A program made the translations under genes and the position numbers. From Wurfbainia villosa (lineage: Eukaryota; Streptophyta; Magnoliopsida; Zingiberales; Zingiberaceae), in contig CM045987.1 in the NCBI GenBank assembly GCA_025175895.1, positions 35,738,113 to 35,802,112 on the forward strand: DNA of 64,000 nucleotides. Reading direction: 5' to 3'. Of the stretch, positions 61,480-64,000 are shown one piece after another. The notes beneath the pieces are model-generated. The model was not told where the DNA came from and made no database searches. It saw only the letters and a program-made list of their open reading frames with translations. Within the stretch, counting starts at the first letter, position 1, and every line of letters starts with the position of its first letter.

Positions 61480-62492
61480 TGTAGGAACGTCCGTGAGCGC
61501 TAGAGGGGGGTGAATGATGCGTTTTCATTCGTCGATGGAATTCCATCGTGTTCGTCTCTATAAAACTTGTTATGCGCAGCGGAATGTATATAATAGCAAC
61601 AACAAAAATAAAGACACAAACACAATCACAATACAAAGCGATATAACGTGATTCGGAACCTTAGGGTTCCTACTCAACGGGTTGAGCTCGAATGAGCTCT
61701 AGCGATGTCAATATCACCACTAATCAAAAATACTCTTTCTCGACAACAAATCAGAGGCGAAGAAACCTCGTACAAGGATTGCAAAAGCAATACAAGAGAT
61801 ATACAAAGCAAATATGAATGAAATATACTAAAAGATGTAAAGAACACTTTACAAAAATTCTTTTAGATGCTTGCTTGTTTGGTTGCTTGAGCTGCACTTG
61901 GATATCCTAAATTGTACCAGCAAATCGCCCAAAATCGCTCTAGAAACCGCTACAAAAAATCCTCCCTTCGTGCTCCTTTTAAACTTGCAACTCGGGTTGA
62001 TTTTCGCCTAGAAGTCGACTGCTCTTATAGCCATTATGAGACAACGACTTAATCCACGTCGGACAAGTTTCAATGGATAGGCCATCAGTCGACTGATCAT
62101 ACCCATCAGTCGATTGATCATGACTCCACTCGACTGCCAAACCCTAACAGTCGACTCGAAAACATTCTGTGTCTGCGACATCGACCATCAGTCGACAACC
62201 AGCCATAATTCGATTGCCAAAGCATCACCGACCGCTAAGGCTATTTGCCACAATGAACGCAAATAACTCCCATCACCGACTAGTCATAATCCCGATCGCT
62301 ATAAGTCGACTTACCAAGTGTCAAAAACTTAACCACCGACGATCCATAACTCATACCAACCGACAAACTTCAAATATGAGGTTTAACCCCAAGTATTATG
62401 CCCTCATACTTGCTAGACCACCTTTAGCCTAGACCTAAGCCTTCTAGCCACCTCTGTCAGCCTCACGCCTATCGGATCCCTCCAAGTCATCC
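61480..62492 (-). mobile_element. Solo LTR (1013 bp), TSD ATATG
   Basis: ATATG occurs exactly at 61475-61479 and 62493-62497. The left end is TGTAGGAACG and the right end CCAAGTCATCC. On the minus strand the 3' part ends TTCACCCCCCTCTAG..TCCTACA, the U5 type shared with 31641-32631, and TCAGTCGACTGA words recur at 62080-62210 as they do there. The right terminal dinucleotide reads CC instead of CA. No internal domain, hence solo. Confidence 0.65.
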
Positions 62493-62513
62493 ATATGCTA
62501 GCCTTCAGGTGCT

Positions 62514-64000
62514 TGATAACTGTCATTTTATTGTATTATTTTGGTCCTTAATATCACTGTTTTAATCCTCTTTTGTGTTTAATTATTGTTTATTTTCATG
62601 TTTTATGAGTTGGATCATCTTTTGGACCTTATTATAAATCTCCTAAATTTGTGGACTTATATATTAATTCTATACCTTATTTGTAGGAGATCGAGATGAG
62701 CCAATGGATTAGACTCGAGTTGGATCAAATATGGCTTCATCTAGGGGCATAAAGGATATTTTAAGCTGGAAGAATCTGAGCCCTTCATCTAGATCAGAAG
62801 TAGTTTAATCTAAGGGTTCAGATCTGTTTAATCTTGATCGTCCGATGAGATCTGATTAATCTGAGCTACCCATCTAAATCTGGAGAGATCCGATCCATAC
62901 ACTCAGATCTATACATCTCAACCTTCTATCCAGATCAAGTTGATCGCGATCGTCTATTCAGATTGATCAGATTCGTCTATTCTAAATCGAAGCAATTCTA
63001 GCCGTTGGATCAAACCTAGGATTTGGGTTATTAATTAAGCTGGAGCAGTTTTTTTTCTTTAGCCGGCTTCGCCCCCTCTCTCGCGACGATCGCCTGACGC
63101 CTCGACCACCGCCACGCTCTCCACTTTCCTCGCCGGTCGTCAGAGAGGAAAGAGGATTCCCTCCATCTCCAGTGATCGATGCCACTCCATCACACACTCC
63201 ACCGTCAGTAGCTGCGACAGCTCCGCCCATTTCACCGCCGCCTACAACCATCGAAGTGGGGATTCCCCTCCGTTCAGTCCAGCCACCACTACAGCCACTG
63301 GAGTGGGGATTCCCCTCCGTTATCATCTCGCTCTACCACCAGCAGCTCCAGCCAGCAGCTCCACACCTCCGACAGCGCTCCACATTTGAGGCCAACACCT
63401 TCACGGCAATGCCAATTACATATTCCCCTCCGATTTCTAGCTCTACATTTCCGGCCAACCCATCACAGCTTCGGCAACACCATTTCCAGCTTATGCAGCC
63501 TTGTTCCACCTTCCTCCACAGCTTCGTTCTTCATCCAGCAGCTCCTATCTTCATCCAACAGCTCTTATTGTAGCTTCCGATGGCAATTTCATCTTCAGGA
63601 CATCATTCTAATTTGAATTGCAAGCCTTCCATTAATGTGTTTTGATTGTTTCTTGGTTTAGTTTGTATTGAATGTTTGTAATCAAATTTCCCTTTTATGT
63701 TTAGAATTGCACATAGTTGGTTTGATTTGTTTCATGCATATGTAGTGTTCGATAAAATGTTTCTTGAGTAATTAGGTTGTAGTTGGTTAGTTTAGATTTA
63801 ATTTCATGTTGTGTTTTACTCTCGTGAAATTCCTGCATTTGAAGTGTTTGATTTAATTCCTACATTGTTTGATTTAGTTGTGCATGTTAGTTTAGAGTTT
63901 TAATTACTTTACAACCGTAGGTTAGAGCCCAAATCACAAATCCCCCATTTACATTAGAAAAGCCAAAGCAATAATTATCGATCCTAAGACTACTATTCTC
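62514..64000 (+). mobile_element. Start of another LTR-like sequence, cut by window end
   Basis: Begins TGATAACTGTCA, a common LTR start. GATCTGATTAATCTGAG-type repeats (62820-62970), a CT-rich block (63060-63580) and the AATTATCGATCCTAAGAC end are LTR-like. The second LTR would lie beyond the window. Frames at 63172-63573 and 63386-63616 are low-complexity and not called. Confidence 0.4.

Noticed and set aside
63172..63616. 133- and 76-codon frames near the right edge
   Set aside because: Pro/Ser-rich simple sequence in a CT-rich LTR-like block.
1..64000. CRISPR arrays, bacterial operons, tRNA or rRNA genes
   Set aside because: None seen; repeats here are transposon-derived, and the only tRNA-like boxes belong to SINEs.

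Overview
The window is nuclear DNA from a flowering plant. It has a spliced plant-type kinetochore gene, Ty1/copia, Ty3/gypsy, RTE-type LINE, CACTA, Harbinger-MITE and SINE insertions, and AT-rich non-coding DNA. I cannot name the species from sequence alone. Most of the 64 kb is transposon-derived, and many insertions can be bounded exactly by target-site duplications.

Layout. (1) 1-8147: a retrotransposon LTR-like edge, then a minus-strand Ty1/copia element with a complete 1.74 kb 3' LTR, decayed gag-pol, primer-binding site and a truncated 5' LTR. (2) 8148-13640: an older, stop-riddled plus-strand copia relative. (3) 13640-17650: non-coding DNA with three tandem-repeat blocks, one of which is an array of small hairpins whose stems differ by compensating base changes. 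(4) 17676-44247, minus strand: a KNL1/Spc105-like kinetochore scaffold gene assembled here from about ten exons. Its ATG is at 44247 and intron 1 is about 18.8 kb. Intron 1 holds two copies of a TIR element with a GC-rich core, a copia remnant carrying a solo LTR, two Harbinger-type MITEs, a full-length RTE LINE that itself carries a MITE and a gag-only LTR retrotransposon, and a SINE. Intron 6 holds a second full-length RTE LINE. (5) 44742-52856: a complete 8.1 kb CACTA element (16-bp terminal repeats, TAG target duplication) with two-tier subterminal palindrome arrays, a decayed TnpD-type transposase and a spliced second gene. It sits about 0.5 kb upstream of the KNL1-like start codon, head to head with it. 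(6) 52857-64000: a three-exon fragment of an STT3 oligosaccharyltransferase gene (frameshifted), an LTR-like GC-rich block, another SINE, a degraded SANT/NAM-associated transposon ORF, a second solo LTR, and the start of a further LTR that runs off the right edge.

The only apparently functional cellular gene is the KNL1-like gene. Its exons join in frame except for a one-base conflict in exon 5. The two LINE copies act as each other's empty-site controls: copy 1 shows the pre-insertion sequence for both elements nested in copy 2, so the order of insertion into intron 1 can be read directly.
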